This document shows, piece by piece, positions 44,874 to 58,185 of a DNA stretch of 64,000 nucleotides. The position numbers and the translations under genes were made by a program. The notes below the pieces were generated by a model. The model saw only the letters and a list, made by a program, of their open reading frames with translations, had not been told where the DNA came from and ran no database searches. Position 1 is the first letter of the stretch, and each line of letters begins with the position of its first letter. The stretch lies in contig NC_008358.1 of the NCBI RefSeq assembly GCF_000013025.1, forward strand, positions 992,001 to 1,056,000, written 5' to 3'. This DNA is from Hyphomonas neptunium ATCC 15444. Lineage in GTDB: Bacteria; Pseudomonadota; Alphaproteobacteria; Caulobacterales; Hyphomonadaceae.

Positions 44874-46190
44874 ATGATACAGGATCGTCAGGGTAATCCG
44901 CTGGCGGGCGCCAGCCCGAAGGCGGCGGAGCTGTTTGATCTCTCGTGCCGGCGCTTTGCCCGCTTCCGGGGCGATCCGGTCGAGCCGCTGGACGAAGCCA
45001 TCGCTGACTCGCCCGACTTCGGCATGGCGAAGATTGCCAAGGCCTGGCTCTATGTCACCTCGACCGAGCCTGGTGCGACGGCCGGCGCGCGGCGCCTGCT
45101 GCGCGACATCGAGAAGGAAACCCCGCCCGGCACGGAGCGCGAGATCGCCCATGTGAAGGGGTTGCAGGCCGCCACGCTGGGCAACTGGACTGAAGCCGGC
45201 CGCACGCTGGATCTCTGGTCGGCCTCCCATCCGCGCGATTATCTCGCCCTCCTCATCGGCCATCAGATCGACTTTCTCACCGCCAATGCCCGAAACCTGC
45301 GCGACCGGATCGCCAGGGCCTTGCCCGCCTGGGACAAGCTGCCCGAGCGGTCATTTCTCCTCGGCATGCTCGCCTTCGGCCTTGAGGAGGCGGGCGACTA
45401 TCCCCGCGCCGAGGCCGCAGGCCGCGAGGCGCTGGAGCGCGAGCCGACCGACAGCTGGGCCCACCATGCCGTGGTGCATGTGCTGGAAATGCAGGGCCGC
45501 GCCGAAGAGGGCCGCGATTTCATCCGCCGCCGCCGCGAACACTGGGCCCAGCCCGACAGCTTCCTGAAAATCCACAACTGGTGGCATCTGGCGCTCTGCC
45601 ATCTGGAACTGGGCGAGTTCGAGGCCGCGCTGCAACTCTATGACGATGAAATTCGGGCCGGCGAAAGCGGCATCGCGATGAACCTCGCCGACGCCGCCGC
45701 GCTGCTCTGGCGGCTGCATGTCATCGGCGTTGACCTCGGCGAGCGCTGGGAGGAACTGGCCGACGCCTGGACCCAGCATGCCGATGGCCGCTGCTATCCC
45801 TTCAACGACATGCACGCCGCCATGGCCTTCATTGGCGCAGGCCGCCGCAATGACGCGCTGGACCTGCTGGTCGCCGCCGAAGGCGCTGATCCCGGCGAGA
45901 TGCGCGACTGGATGGCCCATACCGGACGCCCGGTCATCGAAGGGCTGGTTGCGTTCGGGAAGGGCAAATATGCCGATGCCGCCGAGCTGCTTTTTCCTGC
46001 GCGCCAGATTTATGCCAGCTTTGGCGGTAGCCATGCGCAGCGCGACGTGATCGACTGGACACTGACAGAAGCGGCCATTCGCGGCCGCCTGCACGGGCTG
46101 GCCGATTCGCTGATTGCCGAGCGCTTGTCGCTGCGTCCCGGCAGCCGCGTGAACCGGGCCTTTGCCGCGCGCGCCCGGCGCGAGCATTGA
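44874..46190 (+). CDS. TTC38-like tetratricopeptide repeat protein
   Basis: A 438-aa helical repeat protein of the TTC38 group, cytoplasmic with no signal peptide. TPR-like helices include AEAAGREALEREPTDSWAHHAVVHVLEMQGRAEEG and HNWWHLALCHLELGEFEAALQLYDDEI; the segments HHAVVHVLEM, NWWHLALCH and FNDMHAAMAF are family hallmarks. The ATG is chosen over a GTG 15 bases upstream. The molecular role is unknown. Often located beside clpS-clpA in related genomes. Confidence 0.87.
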   Translation: MIQDRQGNPLAGASPKAAELFDLSCRRFARFRGDPVEPLDEAIADSPDFGMAKIAKAWLYVTSTEPGATAGARRLLRDIEKETPPGTEREIAHVKGLQAATLGNWTEAGRTLDLWSASHPRDYLALLIGHQIDFLTANARNLRDRIARALPAWDKLPERSFLLGMLAFGLEEAGDYPRAEAAGREALEREPTDSWAHHAVVHVLEMQGRAEEGRDFIRRRREHWAQPDSFLKIHNWWHLALCHLELGEFEAALQLYDDEIRAGESGIAMNLADAAALLWRLHVIGVDLGERWEELADAWTQHADGRCYPFNDMHAAMAFIGAGRRNDALDLLVAAEGADPGEMRDWMAHTGRPVIEGLVAFGKGKYADAAELLFPARQIYASFGGSHAQRDVIDWTLTEAAIRGRLHGLADSLIAERLSLRPGSRVNRAFAARARREH

Positions 46191-46224
46191 TGTGGCGGGT
46201 TTTTAAGCAGGAGGCGACAACGCC

Positions 46225-46626
46225 GTGACGGACTTTCTCGACTTTCAGACCCTGAAGCGCCCGCCCAAGCCGAACACGGCCCTGATTGCGCCTGAAGGGT
46301 TCACGCCGCTGGAGACGCCGGACGGCGCCCCGCCCGTGCTGCCCTTTCCGCCCGCGGAAACCTTCGCGCGCCTGCTTGCCATGATCGAGGCCGAGCCCGG
46401 CTGGAAGCTGGTTGCTGCTGATGGCGCGACAGGACGGCTGCGTTTTATCGCTGTAACGAAGCTGCTGCGGTTTAAAGATGATGTGGACGTTACCATATTG
46501 CCCGTCGATGGCGCGCCGAGCCAATCGACATTCGCTGCCTATTCGCGTTCGCGTGTCGGCTATTCAGATCTTGGAACCAATCGGAAGCGTCTTGACGGCC
46601 TTTCCGCTGCGCTCAGTCTGCCGTGA
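46225..46626 (+). CDS. DUF1499 protein
   Basis: A 133-aa DUF1499 protein. AETFARLLAMIEAEPGWKLVAADGATGRLRFIAVTKLLRFKDDVDVTI and the closing SRSRVGYSDLGTNRKRL are the family core. Starts with GTG after AGGAGG. Many members are periplasmic, but no signal peptide is visible here. Function unknown. Confidence 0.88.
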   Translation: MTDFLDFQTLKRPPKPNTALIAPEGFTPLETPDGAPPVLPFPPAETFARLLAMIEAEPGWKLVAADGATGRLRFIAVTKLLRFKDDVDVTILPVDGAPSQSTFAAYSRSRVGYSDLGTNRKRLDGLSAALSLP

Positions 46627-46697
46627 AAGCGTGCAGAGCTGGATATAAGCGGTAAATGCATCTTCAATCTCGCACAGGAACGTATATCTTGAACACC

Positions 46698-47081
46698 ATG
46701 AGCAGCGATTTCGATCAGGTCCGCATGAACGGATCATCGAACTCCGGTAGCCCAGGGGGCGGCCAGACGGGGGACGATGATGGCACAGGGTTTGACCTGG
46801 CCACCGAAACGCGGATCAAAACCAAGAAGCCGTCGCTCTACCGGGTTCTGCTTCTCAATGATGATTACACGCCGATGGAATTCGTCGTGTTCATCCTCGA
46901 GCGTTTCTTTAATCGCTCCCGCGAGCAGGCGACCCGGATCATGCTTCACGTCCACCAGAAGGGTGTTGGGCTGTGCGGGGTCTATACATACGAGGTTGCC
47001 GAGACGAAGGTAGCCCAGGTGCTCGACCTTGCCCGCCGCCATGAACATCCTCTCCAATGCGTCATGGAGAAAGAAGACTAA
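46698..47081 (+). CDS. clpS: ClpS, ClpA adaptor for N-degron substrates
   Basis: A 127-aa adaptor that brings proteins with destabilising N-terminal residues to ClpAP. A disordered Gly/Ser/Asp-rich N terminus precedes the core: [24 protein letters not shown] (conserved Asn-Asp-Asp), [22 protein letters not shown] and the closing [10 protein letters not shown]. The start at MSSDFDQV is preferred; an ATG 42 bases upstream is also possible. It precedes clpA by 57 bases. Confidence 0.95.
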   Translation: MSSDFDQVRMNGSSNSGSPGGGQTGDDDGTGFDLATETRIKTKKPSLYRVLLLNDDYTPMEFVVFILERFFNRSREQATRIMLHVHQKGVGLCGVYTYEVAETKVAQVLDLARRHEHPLQCVMEKED

Positions 47082-47138
47082 GCCACTATATACTCATCAT
47101 AAGCCCCGTTCACACACACCCCCGGAAGGCTACCTCCT

Positions 47139-49454
<2,316 letters not shown>

Positions 49455-49480
49455 TCTTCTTCCAGCACGATAATCATCAA

Positions 49481-49512
49481 GGGCCGTCCCATCCGGGGCG
49501 GCCCTTTTGCTT
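49481..49512 (+). terminator. Terminator after clpA
   Basis: GGGCCG...CGGCCC stem with inner CCC/GGG pairing, followed by TTTTGCTTT. Confidence 0.8.
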
Positions 49513-49586
49513 TCCCCACCGTAACCACTCCCCAATCCTTCCAAACCCGCTAACCTCGCCGCAAAAGAACCTCGGGAGGAAATCAG

Positions 49587-50789
49587 ATGGCCGCCAGCGT
49601 ACAGGGAAAGTGCGACCCCAAATTCGCAAAAGTCCGTGAAGAGTTCGAGCGCAACTTCGCCGCGCGCGGAGAAGTCGGCGCCTCGGTCTGCCTCTCGGTA
49701 GACGGTCAGGTCGCGGTCGATCTCTGGGGCGGCATGGCCAATCCGGAGACCAGCGATCCCTGGCAGGAAGACACGGTCTCCATCGTCTTCTCCTGCACCA
49801 AGGCCGCCGTCGCCACCTGCGCCCACATCCTGATCGATCAGGGCAAGCTCAATCCGAGCGCGCTGGTGAAGGATTACTGGCCGGAATTCGCCAAGGCCGG
49901 CAAAGAGAAAACCACCGTCCAGATGATGCTCAACCATGAGAGCGCGCTGCCCACCCTGCGCGACCAGGTAAAGCCCGGCGGCTTTGGCGACTGGGATTAC
50001 ATGATCAAACGGATGGAAGACGAGGAAGCCTTCTGGGAGCCGGGCACGCGCAACGGCTATCACATGGTCAATTTCGGCTGGACGGTCGGCGAACTTGTCC
50101 GCCGCGTCTCGGGCAAATCGCTCGGCACGTTCTTCCGCGAGGAAGTGGCGGAAAAAACCGGCGCAAAATTCTGGATCGGCCTGCCGGAAAGCGAAAACGT
50201 CCACATCGCCCCCATCCGCATGTATGAGCCAAAGCCCACCGATCAGCCTACGGAATTCACCATCGCGCTGATGGGCGACCCCAACTCTATCCAGCACAAA
50301 TCCTTCCTCAACACCGGCGGGTGGGACTGGAACAACCGCCAGAACCAGGCCGCTGAAGTCGGCGGCGGCGGCGGGCTCTCCAATGCGCGCGGACAGGTCA
50401 AGTGGTATACGGAGCTTGCCACAAACAGTGGCAAACTCGTCTCGGCAGACCGCCTGGCCGCCATGGGCCGCGTCACTACCGCCACCCAGCGCGACGCAAC
50501 CCTGCTCATCCCCTCGCGCTTTGCCTCGGGCTATATGAAATCCATGGACAATCGCGGCCTGAACCTTGGTCCCGGCACCAGCGCCATCATGGGCGAGGCG
50601 GCCTTCGGCCATGTTGGCGCCGGCGGCTCCATCGGCTTTGCAGACCCCGAAGCGGGCCTCGCTTTCAGCTACACCATGAACCAGATGGGCGGCGGCCTCC
50701 TGCTGAATGAGCGCGGTCAGAGCCTCATCGACGCGGCCTATCAGGCGCTCGGCTACCGCACCAACGCGCCGGGGTCCTGGGTGCGCTAA
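49587..50789 (+). CDS. Serine beta-lactamase-fold hydrolase (class C / EstB-like)
   Basis: A 400-aa serine hydrolase with the penicillin-binding fold. The SxxK nucleophile motif is SCTK (residues about 69-72) and the Tyr motif is the GYHMVNF region. The third motif, normally KTG, appears altered, as is common in esterase members (GHVGAGG lies near the expected place). No signal peptide is seen, so the enzyme is probably a cytoplasmic esterase. RBS GGGAGG. It converges on the DUF454 gene, overlapping by four bases. Confidence 0.86.
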   Translation: MAASVQGKCDPKFAKVREEFERNFAARGEVGASVCLSVDGQVAVDLWGGMANPETSDPWQEDTVSIVFSCTKAAVATCAHILIDQGKLNPSALVKDYWPEFAKAGKEKTTVQMMLNHESALPTLRDQVKPGGFGDWDYMIKRMEDEEAFWEPGTRNGYHMVNFGWTVGELVRRVSGKSLGTFFREEVAEKTGAKFWIGLPESENVHIAPIRMYEPKPTDQPTEFTIALMGDPNSIQHKSFLNTGGWDWNNRQNQAAEVGGGGGLSNARGQVKWYTELATNSGKLVSADRLAAMGRVTTATQRDATLLIPSRFASGYMKSMDNRGLNLGPGTSAIMGEAAFGHVGAGGSIGFADPEAGLAFSYTMNQMGGGLLLNERGQSLIDAAYQALGYRTNAPGSWVR

Positions 50790-51181
50790 AGGTCGCCCGG
50801 CGGCGGCGCCCGGTCTGTTGGTATAAGGACCATGAACACCGTCGCCGCCACGGCCGCCAGCGCAACGCCGATCACAAGCGGCTGAGAAACAGACTGCGTC
50901 ACCAGCGCGGTCATCCCTGCCGACCCCCAGGCAAACCCCACCGCGATCCGCTTCACGGCCGGGCGCACGGCGCGGCGTTCCTCAAACCGGCGCGCTTCCT
51001 TCAGCGCCGTGCGCAGAATGGGGATACTCTCCAGCCAGCGCGTCATCCGCTCGGAGGAGCGCGAAAACGCCCACAGCGCCACGATCAGAAACACCGTCGT
51101 CGGCATCCCCGGCAGGATCGCGCCAAGGATGGCAAGGCCTGTAAAAACAAGACCGATCAGAATGAAAAACGGCTTGGACAT
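50786..51181 (-). CDS. DUF454 (YbaN-like) inner-membrane protein
   Basis: A 131-aa protein with about four helices. ILIGLVFTGLAILGAILPGMPTTVFLIVALWAFSRSSER is the family signature (first two helices with Pro-Gly-Met-Pro-Thr-Thr). Function unknown. The start at MSKPFFIL matches relatives; the frame extends to 51229, which would overlap the rhodanese gene. Confidence 0.87.
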   Translation of the reverse strand: MSKPFFILIGLVFTGLAILGAILPGMPTTVFLIVALWAFSRSSERMTRWLESIPILRTALKEARRFEERRAVRPAVKRIAVGFAWGSAGMTALVTQSVSQPLVIGVALAAVAATVFMVLIPTDRAPPPGDL

Positions 51182-51221
51182 CAAGCGGCCAGCCCGCTGC
51201 GCGTGCGGGGCCGGTGGCGCA

Positions 51222-51623
51222 TCAGGCAAATGTCACGGGCAAGCGCTCGGCGAGCCAGCCATCGGGGCCTTCAACCCCGCCCACCACATTATAAACCTGC
51301 GTAAAGCCAACGGCGCGTGCCTGCGCGGCAGCCTGGCCAGAGCGCTGGCCCGAGCGGCAGATGAACGCGACCGGCGCTTCAAACGCCCCGGCATGCGCCA
51401 TCACCTGTTTAAGAAAGTCCTTGTCCTGAAGGGTTGCGCGCTTCGCGCCTTCCGGCACGCCGGTCTGGCGCCACTCTTCGGGCGTGCGCACGTCGATCAG
51501 CGTAATCTCGCCCGCGCGCAGCTTGTCATAAGCCTCGCGCGCCGAAAGGCGCTGCACGGGCGGCGCGGCGCGGGTCTCCGCCTTCAGGGAAAACATCGAC
51601 GCGAGGATGGACTGGATGTTCAT
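51222..51623 (-). CDS. Rhodanese-domain protein
   Basis: A 133-aa single-domain rhodanese. The substrate-binding segment ITLIDVRTPEEW and the active-site loop FICRSGQRS carry the catalytic Cys that can hold a persulfide. These proteins transfer sulfane sulfur; the acceptor is unknown. It is nine bases downstream of tldD and next to DUF454, so the three may be one transcript. Confidence 0.9.
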   Translation of the reverse strand: MNIQSILASMFSLKAETRAAPPVQRLSAREAYDKLRAGEITLIDVRTPEEWRQTGVPEGAKRATLQDKDFLKQVMAHAGAFEAPVAFICRSGQRSGQAAAQARAVGFTQVYNVVGGVEGPDGWLAERLPVTFA

Positions 51624-51632
51624 CGCCCTGGC

Positions 51633-53036
51633 TTACCCGGCCCCGCCAACCGTCAGGGAACCGACTTTCAGCGTCGGCTGGCCCACGCCCACGGGGATGG
51701 ACTGCCCGGCCTTGCCGCACACACCCACGCCGTCATCCATGGCAAAGTCATTGCCGATCATCGTCACATCGCGCAGCACGGTCGGCCCATGGCCGATCAG
51801 CGTCGCATTCTTCACCGGGGCAACCACCTTGCCATTCTCGACGAGGTAAGCCTCCGTGCACTGAAAGACGAAGTTGCCGGAGGTAATGTCCACCTGTCCG
51901 CCGCCAAAATCCACGGCCCAAAGCCCGCGCTTGATCGAGGCGACAATCTCGCCGGGGTCTTTATCCCCGCCCAGCATCACGGTGTTGGTCATCCGCGGCA
52001 TGGTCTGGGCTTCATAGCTTTCGCGCCGGCCATTGCCCGTGGGCGCCATGCCCATCAGGCGGGCGTTCATCCGGTCCTGCATATAGCCTTTGAGGATGCC
52101 GTCTTCGATCAGCACGGTGCGCTGCGTCGGCGTGCCCTCGTCATCAAACGACAGCGATCCGCGCCGCGCCTCGATCGAGCCGTCATCAATTACAGTCACG
52201 CCCCTGGCGGCAACCTGCTGGCCGATCTGGCCGGAATAGACGCTCGTGCCCTTACGGTTGAAGTCGCCTTCAAGGCCATGGCCAACCGCCTCGTGCAACA
52301 GCACAGCGGGCCAGCCAGGGCCAAGCACCACTTCCATCTCGCCGGCCGGGGCGGGGATGGATTTGAGGTTCACAGACGCCTTCTCAATCGCGCGCCGCGC
52401 CATCGCCTTCCAGCGCTCGGGCGCAATCCACTCATCATAGGCCGCGCGTCCGCCTGCGCCTGCGCCGGCCGATTCGCGCCGGCCGTTCTCTTCCAGCGTC
52501 ACGGAAACATTGAGACGCACCAGCGGGCGCACTTCATGAAAATGCGCGCCGTCGGGCCGCAGGATGTCGATTTCCTTATGGCTGCCGGAGAGGGACACAG
52601 ACACCTGCACCACGCGCGGGTCGCTGGCGCGGGCAAAGGCGTCGATCTCGGCCAGAAGGTTTGTCTTGTCGGTAAAGGCCGGCGCCAGCGTCGGGTCGAT
52701 GGGGGCGTAAAGGCGGCGGTTGGTTGGCTGCGGGCCGGTCGCCAGTGTCCCGGAATGGCCGCGTTTGGCCTGCGCGGCGGTGTCGCCTGCGCGGCGAATG
52801 GCGTCGAGGGTCAGCTGCGAGGCATAGCCCGAGCCCTGCGCTTCGCCCGCCACAACCCGCAGGCCAAAGCCCTGATCGGTGTCATAGGCGGCCGATTTCA
52901 GCCGGCCATCGTCAAAAACGAAGCTCTCGGAGCGCGACCGCTCCACATAAAGGTCGCCATCATCGGCGCCGCGGGTGGCTTCGGCCAGGATGGCGGAAGC
53001 GGCTGTCAGGTCAAAGGGCAGGGGAGATTGGGTCAT
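51633..53036 (-). CDS. tldD: TldD, zinc metalloprotease subunit
   Basis: A 467-aa catalytic subunit of the TldD/TldE peptidase that processes unfolded peptides such as microcin precursors and degrades CcdA. The metal motif HEAVGH (LLHEAVGHGLEGD) carries two His and the catalytic Glu. DGVGVCGKAGQSIPVGVGQPTL is a C-terminal signature with a probable third-ligand Cys nearby. The partner tldE/pmbA is not in this window. In relatives tldD often precedes the cta operon. Confidence 0.95.
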   Translation of the reverse strand: MTQSPLPFDLTAASAILAEATRGADDGDLYVERSRSESFVFDDGRLKSAAYDTDQGFGLRVVAGEAQGSGYASQLTLDAIRRAGDTAAQAKRGHSGTLATGPQPTNRRLYAPIDPTLAPAFTDKTNLLAEIDAFARASDPRVVQVSVSLSGSHKEIDILRPDGAHFHEVRPLVRLNVSVTLEENGRRESAGAGAGGRAAYDEWIAPERWKAMARRAIEKASVNLKSIPAPAGEMEVVLGPGWPAVLLHEAVGHGLEGDFNRKGTSVYSGQIGQQVAARGVTVIDDGSIEARRGSLSFDDEGTPTQRTVLIEDGILKGYMQDRMNARLMGMAPTGNGRRESYEAQTMPRMTNTVMLGGDKDPGEIVASIKRGLWAVDFGGGQVDITSGNFVFQCTEAYLVENGKVVAPVKNATLIGHGPTVLRDVTMIGNDFAMDDGVGVCGKAGQSIPVGVGQPTLKVGSLTVGGAG

Positions 53037-53088
53037 GTTCCCAAGATGCGGGCTTCCGCGCCCCCATACAAGGCCTTCTCTACAAGCC

Positions 53089-53685
53089 TCAGCCTGCGGG
53101 TTTGCCCGGCGGAAATGCGCTCAGCGCCTGTTCGGCAACGGCCCTCAGCGCCTCGCGGCTGAAGCCCGCCTTCGCCTGCACGGCCATCCCGTGCAGCACA
53201 GCCATCACGAATGCGGCGAGCGCTTCGGGGTTGGATGTTTCGGGCAGATCGCCGTCTTTCCGGGCTTGCATGAAGCGGTCCCGCAGCATCGCCTCGCCCG
53301 TCGCCCGCGCATCGATCAACGCCTGCCTCACCGGTTCCGCGTCATCAGACCCCGCCTGCGCGCTGTTGACCATCAGGCATCCGGGGTTTTCCGGAAACGC
53401 TGTGTTCAGGTCGATGGCCGCGCAGAAGACCCGCGCCGCCGCTTCCCGCGCGGTCGGCAGGTTCATCGCTTCGGGGAAGTAATCGAGATACCGGTCCTGA
53501 TAGCGATCCAGCGCCTTCCGGAAGAACGCTTCCTTGTTGCCGAAGGCGGAATAGAGGGCTGGCCGCTCCACGCCGGTGGCTTCGGTCAGGTCCGAATAGG
53601 TCGCGCCTTCATAGCCCTTCCGCCAGAAGACACACAGCGCCGCATCCAGCGCCTTCTCCACATCAAATTCGCGATGGCGTCCCAT
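53089..53685 (-). CDS. TetR-family transcriptional repressor
   Basis: A 198-aa regulator. The N-terminal helix-turn-helix is YEGATYSDLTEATGVERPALYSAFGNKEAFF, and the ligand domain follows with a C-terminal extension. It resembles the AcrR/YjdC-type. Three matching palindromes separate it from the divergent SDR gene, so it very probably represses itself and that gene. The ligand is unknown. Confidence 0.93.
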   Translation of the reverse strand: MGRHREFDVEKALDAALCVFWRKGYEGATYSDLTEATGVERPALYSAFGNKEAFFRKALDRYQDRYLDYFPEAMNLPTAREAAARVFCAAIDLNTAFPENPGCLMVNSAQAGSDDAEPVRQALIDARATGEAMLRDRFMQARKDGDLPETSNPEALAAFVMAVLHGMAVQAKAGFSREALRAVAEQALSAFPPGKPAG

Positions 53686-53701
53686 CAGCGTTTCCTTTTT
53701 T

Positions 53702-53715
53702 GTAACAACCGTTAC
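53702..53715. promoter_or_regulatory. TetR operator-like palindrome 1
   Basis: GTAACAACCGTTAC: arms GTAAC and GTTAC around AACC. It lies 17 bases upstream of the TetR gene start. Confidence 0.7.
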
Positions 53716-53744
53716 GAAATATCTTGAACTTCGCTTCCGATACC

Positions 53745-53758
53745 ATAACTGACGTTAT
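53745..53758. promoter_or_regulatory. TetR operator-like palindrome 2
   Basis: ATAACTGACGTTAT: arms ATAAC and GTTAT around TGAC. It starts 43 bases after palindrome 1 begins. Confidence 0.65.
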
Positions 53759-53759
53759 A

Positions 53760-53773
53760 ATAACAATCGTTAT
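53760..53773. promoter_or_regulatory. TetR operator-like palindrome 3
   Basis: ATAACAATCGTTAT: arms ATAAC and GTTAT around AATC. It starts 15 bases after palindrome 2 begins, about 1.5 helical turns, on the SDR side of the intergenic region. Confidence 0.7.
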
Positions 53774-53838
53774 GAAAAAACAAAGCTGCTGCAATCCTTC
53801 AGGAAAGCAGCGTTTCAGAGATCACGGAAAGGATTTCC

Positions 53839-54594
53839 ATGTCGACCAAATTGAAGGGCCAGGTGGCCCTCGTCACCGGGGGCTCGCGCGGTCTCGGCGC
53901 GGCCATTGCTGAGGCGCTGGCAGATCAGGGCGCCGATGTTGCGATCAGCTATGTCGCGTCGGCGGAAAAGGCCGAGGCGGTTGTCGAAAAGCTGAAAGCC
54001 AAAGGCGTCCGCGCGCTCGCCGTCCGCAGTGATCAGGCCGATACGGCCGCCGCCGGGCCGCTGGTGGATGCCGTTATGGCGCATTTCGGAAAGCTCGACA
54101 TTCTGGTCAACAACGCGGCCATCGCGGTGCAGGGCAGAACGGTTGATGATCCTGAACTGGAGACCGAAGCCTATGACCGCCAGTGGCAGGTCAATGTGCT
54201 GGGCGCTGTGGCAACCACACGCGCCGCGTCCCGCAAGCTGACGGATGGCGGGCGCATCATCTTCATCGGGTCAGGTCTTGGCAGCAAGGTGCCGTTCGCT
54301 GGCGTCGCCGACTATTCGGGCACGAAGGCCGCCATCGCCGGCTATGCCAGGGGCGTTCAGCGCGATCTTGGTCCGCGCAACATCACCGTCAATGTCGTCC
54401 AGCCAGGCATCATGCGGACGGATATGAACGCGGCCGTTGCCGACCAGCTGCCTCCGGGATTGATGGAAGCCCATGCCATCCAGCGGATCGCGACGGTGGA
54501 AGAGGTCGCCGCCGCGGTCACCTTCCTCGCCGGTCCGGATGCGGGCTACATCGCGGCGGGTGTTCTGGACATCTCCGGCGGTTTCCTCGCCTGA
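53839..54594 (+). CDS. Short-chain dehydrogenase/reductase
   Basis: A 251-aa NAD(P)-dependent oxidoreductase. Cofactor motif TGGSRGLG near the N terminus, NNAA near residue 92, the catalytic Tyr and Lys in YSGTK, and the closing ISGGF typical of FabG-like SDRs. Divergent from the TetR regulator, which probably represses it. Substrate unknown; the arrangement suggests induction by a small carbonyl or xenobiotic compound. Confidence 0.93.
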   Translation: MSTKLKGQVALVTGGSRGLGAAIAEALADQGADVAISYVASAEKAEAVVEKLKAKGVRALAVRSDQADTAAAGPLVDAVMAHFGKLDILVNNAAIAVQGRTVDDPELETEAYDRQWQVNVLGAVATTRAASRKLTDGGRIIFIGSGLGSKVPFAGVADYSGTKAAIAGYARGVQRDLGPRNITVNVVQPGIMRTDMNAAVADQLPPGLMEAHAIQRIATVEEVAAAVTFLAGPDAGYIAAGVLDISGGFLA

Positions 54595-54652
54595 GCGATA
54601 GCGGGCGCAATATTCGAGTCGGGATTCGGGGCGGGTGGCCAACATCCGCCCC

Positions 54653-54697
54653 GATCTGTTTCAGCCAGATCTGTTTCAGCCCAATCTGATTCAATTC
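54653..54697. repeat. Three tandem 15-base units
   Basis: Two near-identical units (GATCTGTTTCAGCCA and GATCTGTTTCAGCCC) are followed by a degenerate third (AATCTGATTCAATTC). The third contains the stop codon of the minus-strand TPR gene. Confidence 0.75.
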
Positions 54698-55242
54698 GTC
54701 TCCACCGTGAACCGGGCGAGCTGGTCATCGGTGGGGGTGTATTCCGGGTTCAGCTCCTTGGACTTCACGAAGTCGTAATAGGCCCCCTCCACATCGCCGG
54801 TGCGTTCGCGGGCCAGGGCCCGGTTGTAGTAGGCGGCATAGAGGTCGCTGGACTCCAGCTCGATCGCCCTGTCGAGCGACACGAGGGCCGAGTTATAGTC
54901 CTGCTGAAGGATATAGGCGGCGCCTTCGTTCAGCCAGGTCGGCCCGGAATCGGGCGATATGCGCTTGGAGGAGGCGTAGTCGCTCAGCGCTGAGTCCAGC
55001 TTGCCCTGCCGCATTCGCAGCACGCCGCGATTCGTGAAGGTGGCGGCGCGGTTGGACAGGTTGAGGGCCTCATGCGCCAGCGCCCGGCTGCACAGCTCCT
55101 CGGCGGCGGGGCCGGAAAGCAGGCTGTATTTCGCCGCCTCGTAACAATCCTTGGCGAGCCCCCCGCCCAGGACGGTCACTTGCGCGGTGGCTGCGGGGGT
55201 CAGGGCGACCAGAACCGCCGCAAATACAACTGTACGGATCAT
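54691..55242 (-). CDS. Exported tetratricopeptide repeat protein
   Basis: A 183-aa periplasmic protein with signal peptide MIRTVVFAAVLVALTPAATA. TPR units follow: FTNRGVLRMRQGKLDSALSDYASSKRISPDS, TWLNEGAAYILQQDYNSALVSLDRAIELESSD, AAYYNRALARERTGDVEGAYYDFVKSKELNPE. Two cysteines (KDCYEA, ELCSRA) precede the repeats. It probably mediates protein contacts. It lies between the SDR gene and the divergent ctaC. Confidence 0.85.
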   Translation of the reverse strand: MIRTVVFAAVLVALTPAATAQVTVLGGGLAKDCYEAAKYSLLSGPAAEELCSRALAHEALNLSNRAATFTNRGVLRMRQGKLDSALSDYASSKRISPDSGPTWLNEGAAYILQQDYNSALVSLDRAIELESSDLYAAYYNRALARERTGDVEGAYYDFVKSKELNPEYTPTDDQLARFTVETN

Positions 55243-55394
55243 GTTTACCTCCCATATTTCGTTATAAGGCAAGTATAGCACGCGCCCCCCGGCCGGGCGA
55301 TGCGCTGCGACAATTTTGAGCGCGGAAAACGCTGGGGTTCCCGGCGCGGCTGGTATAGTTAGAGGCCAAATTGAGACGAATTGGGGTTGAATCC

Positions 55395-58075
<2,681 letters not shown>

Positions 58076-58123
58076 GCACCGATCAGGCCCGCCGCACCGG
58101 GCTGGAGAATTGAACCAACCGGG

Positions 58124-58160
58124 GCGGCCCTCGCGCATCAGCGTGCGGGCCGCTTCGTTT
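58124..58160 (+). terminator. Terminator or attenuator between ctaD and ctaB
   Basis: GCGGCCC and GGGCCGC arms around 16 bases with further inner pairing (GCGCA/TGCG), then TTCGTTT. Possibly partial read-through, lowering expression of assembly genes relative to structural subunits. Confidence 0.65.
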
Positions 58161-58185
58161 AAAACGGCCTGAGAGAGGCCCGGAG

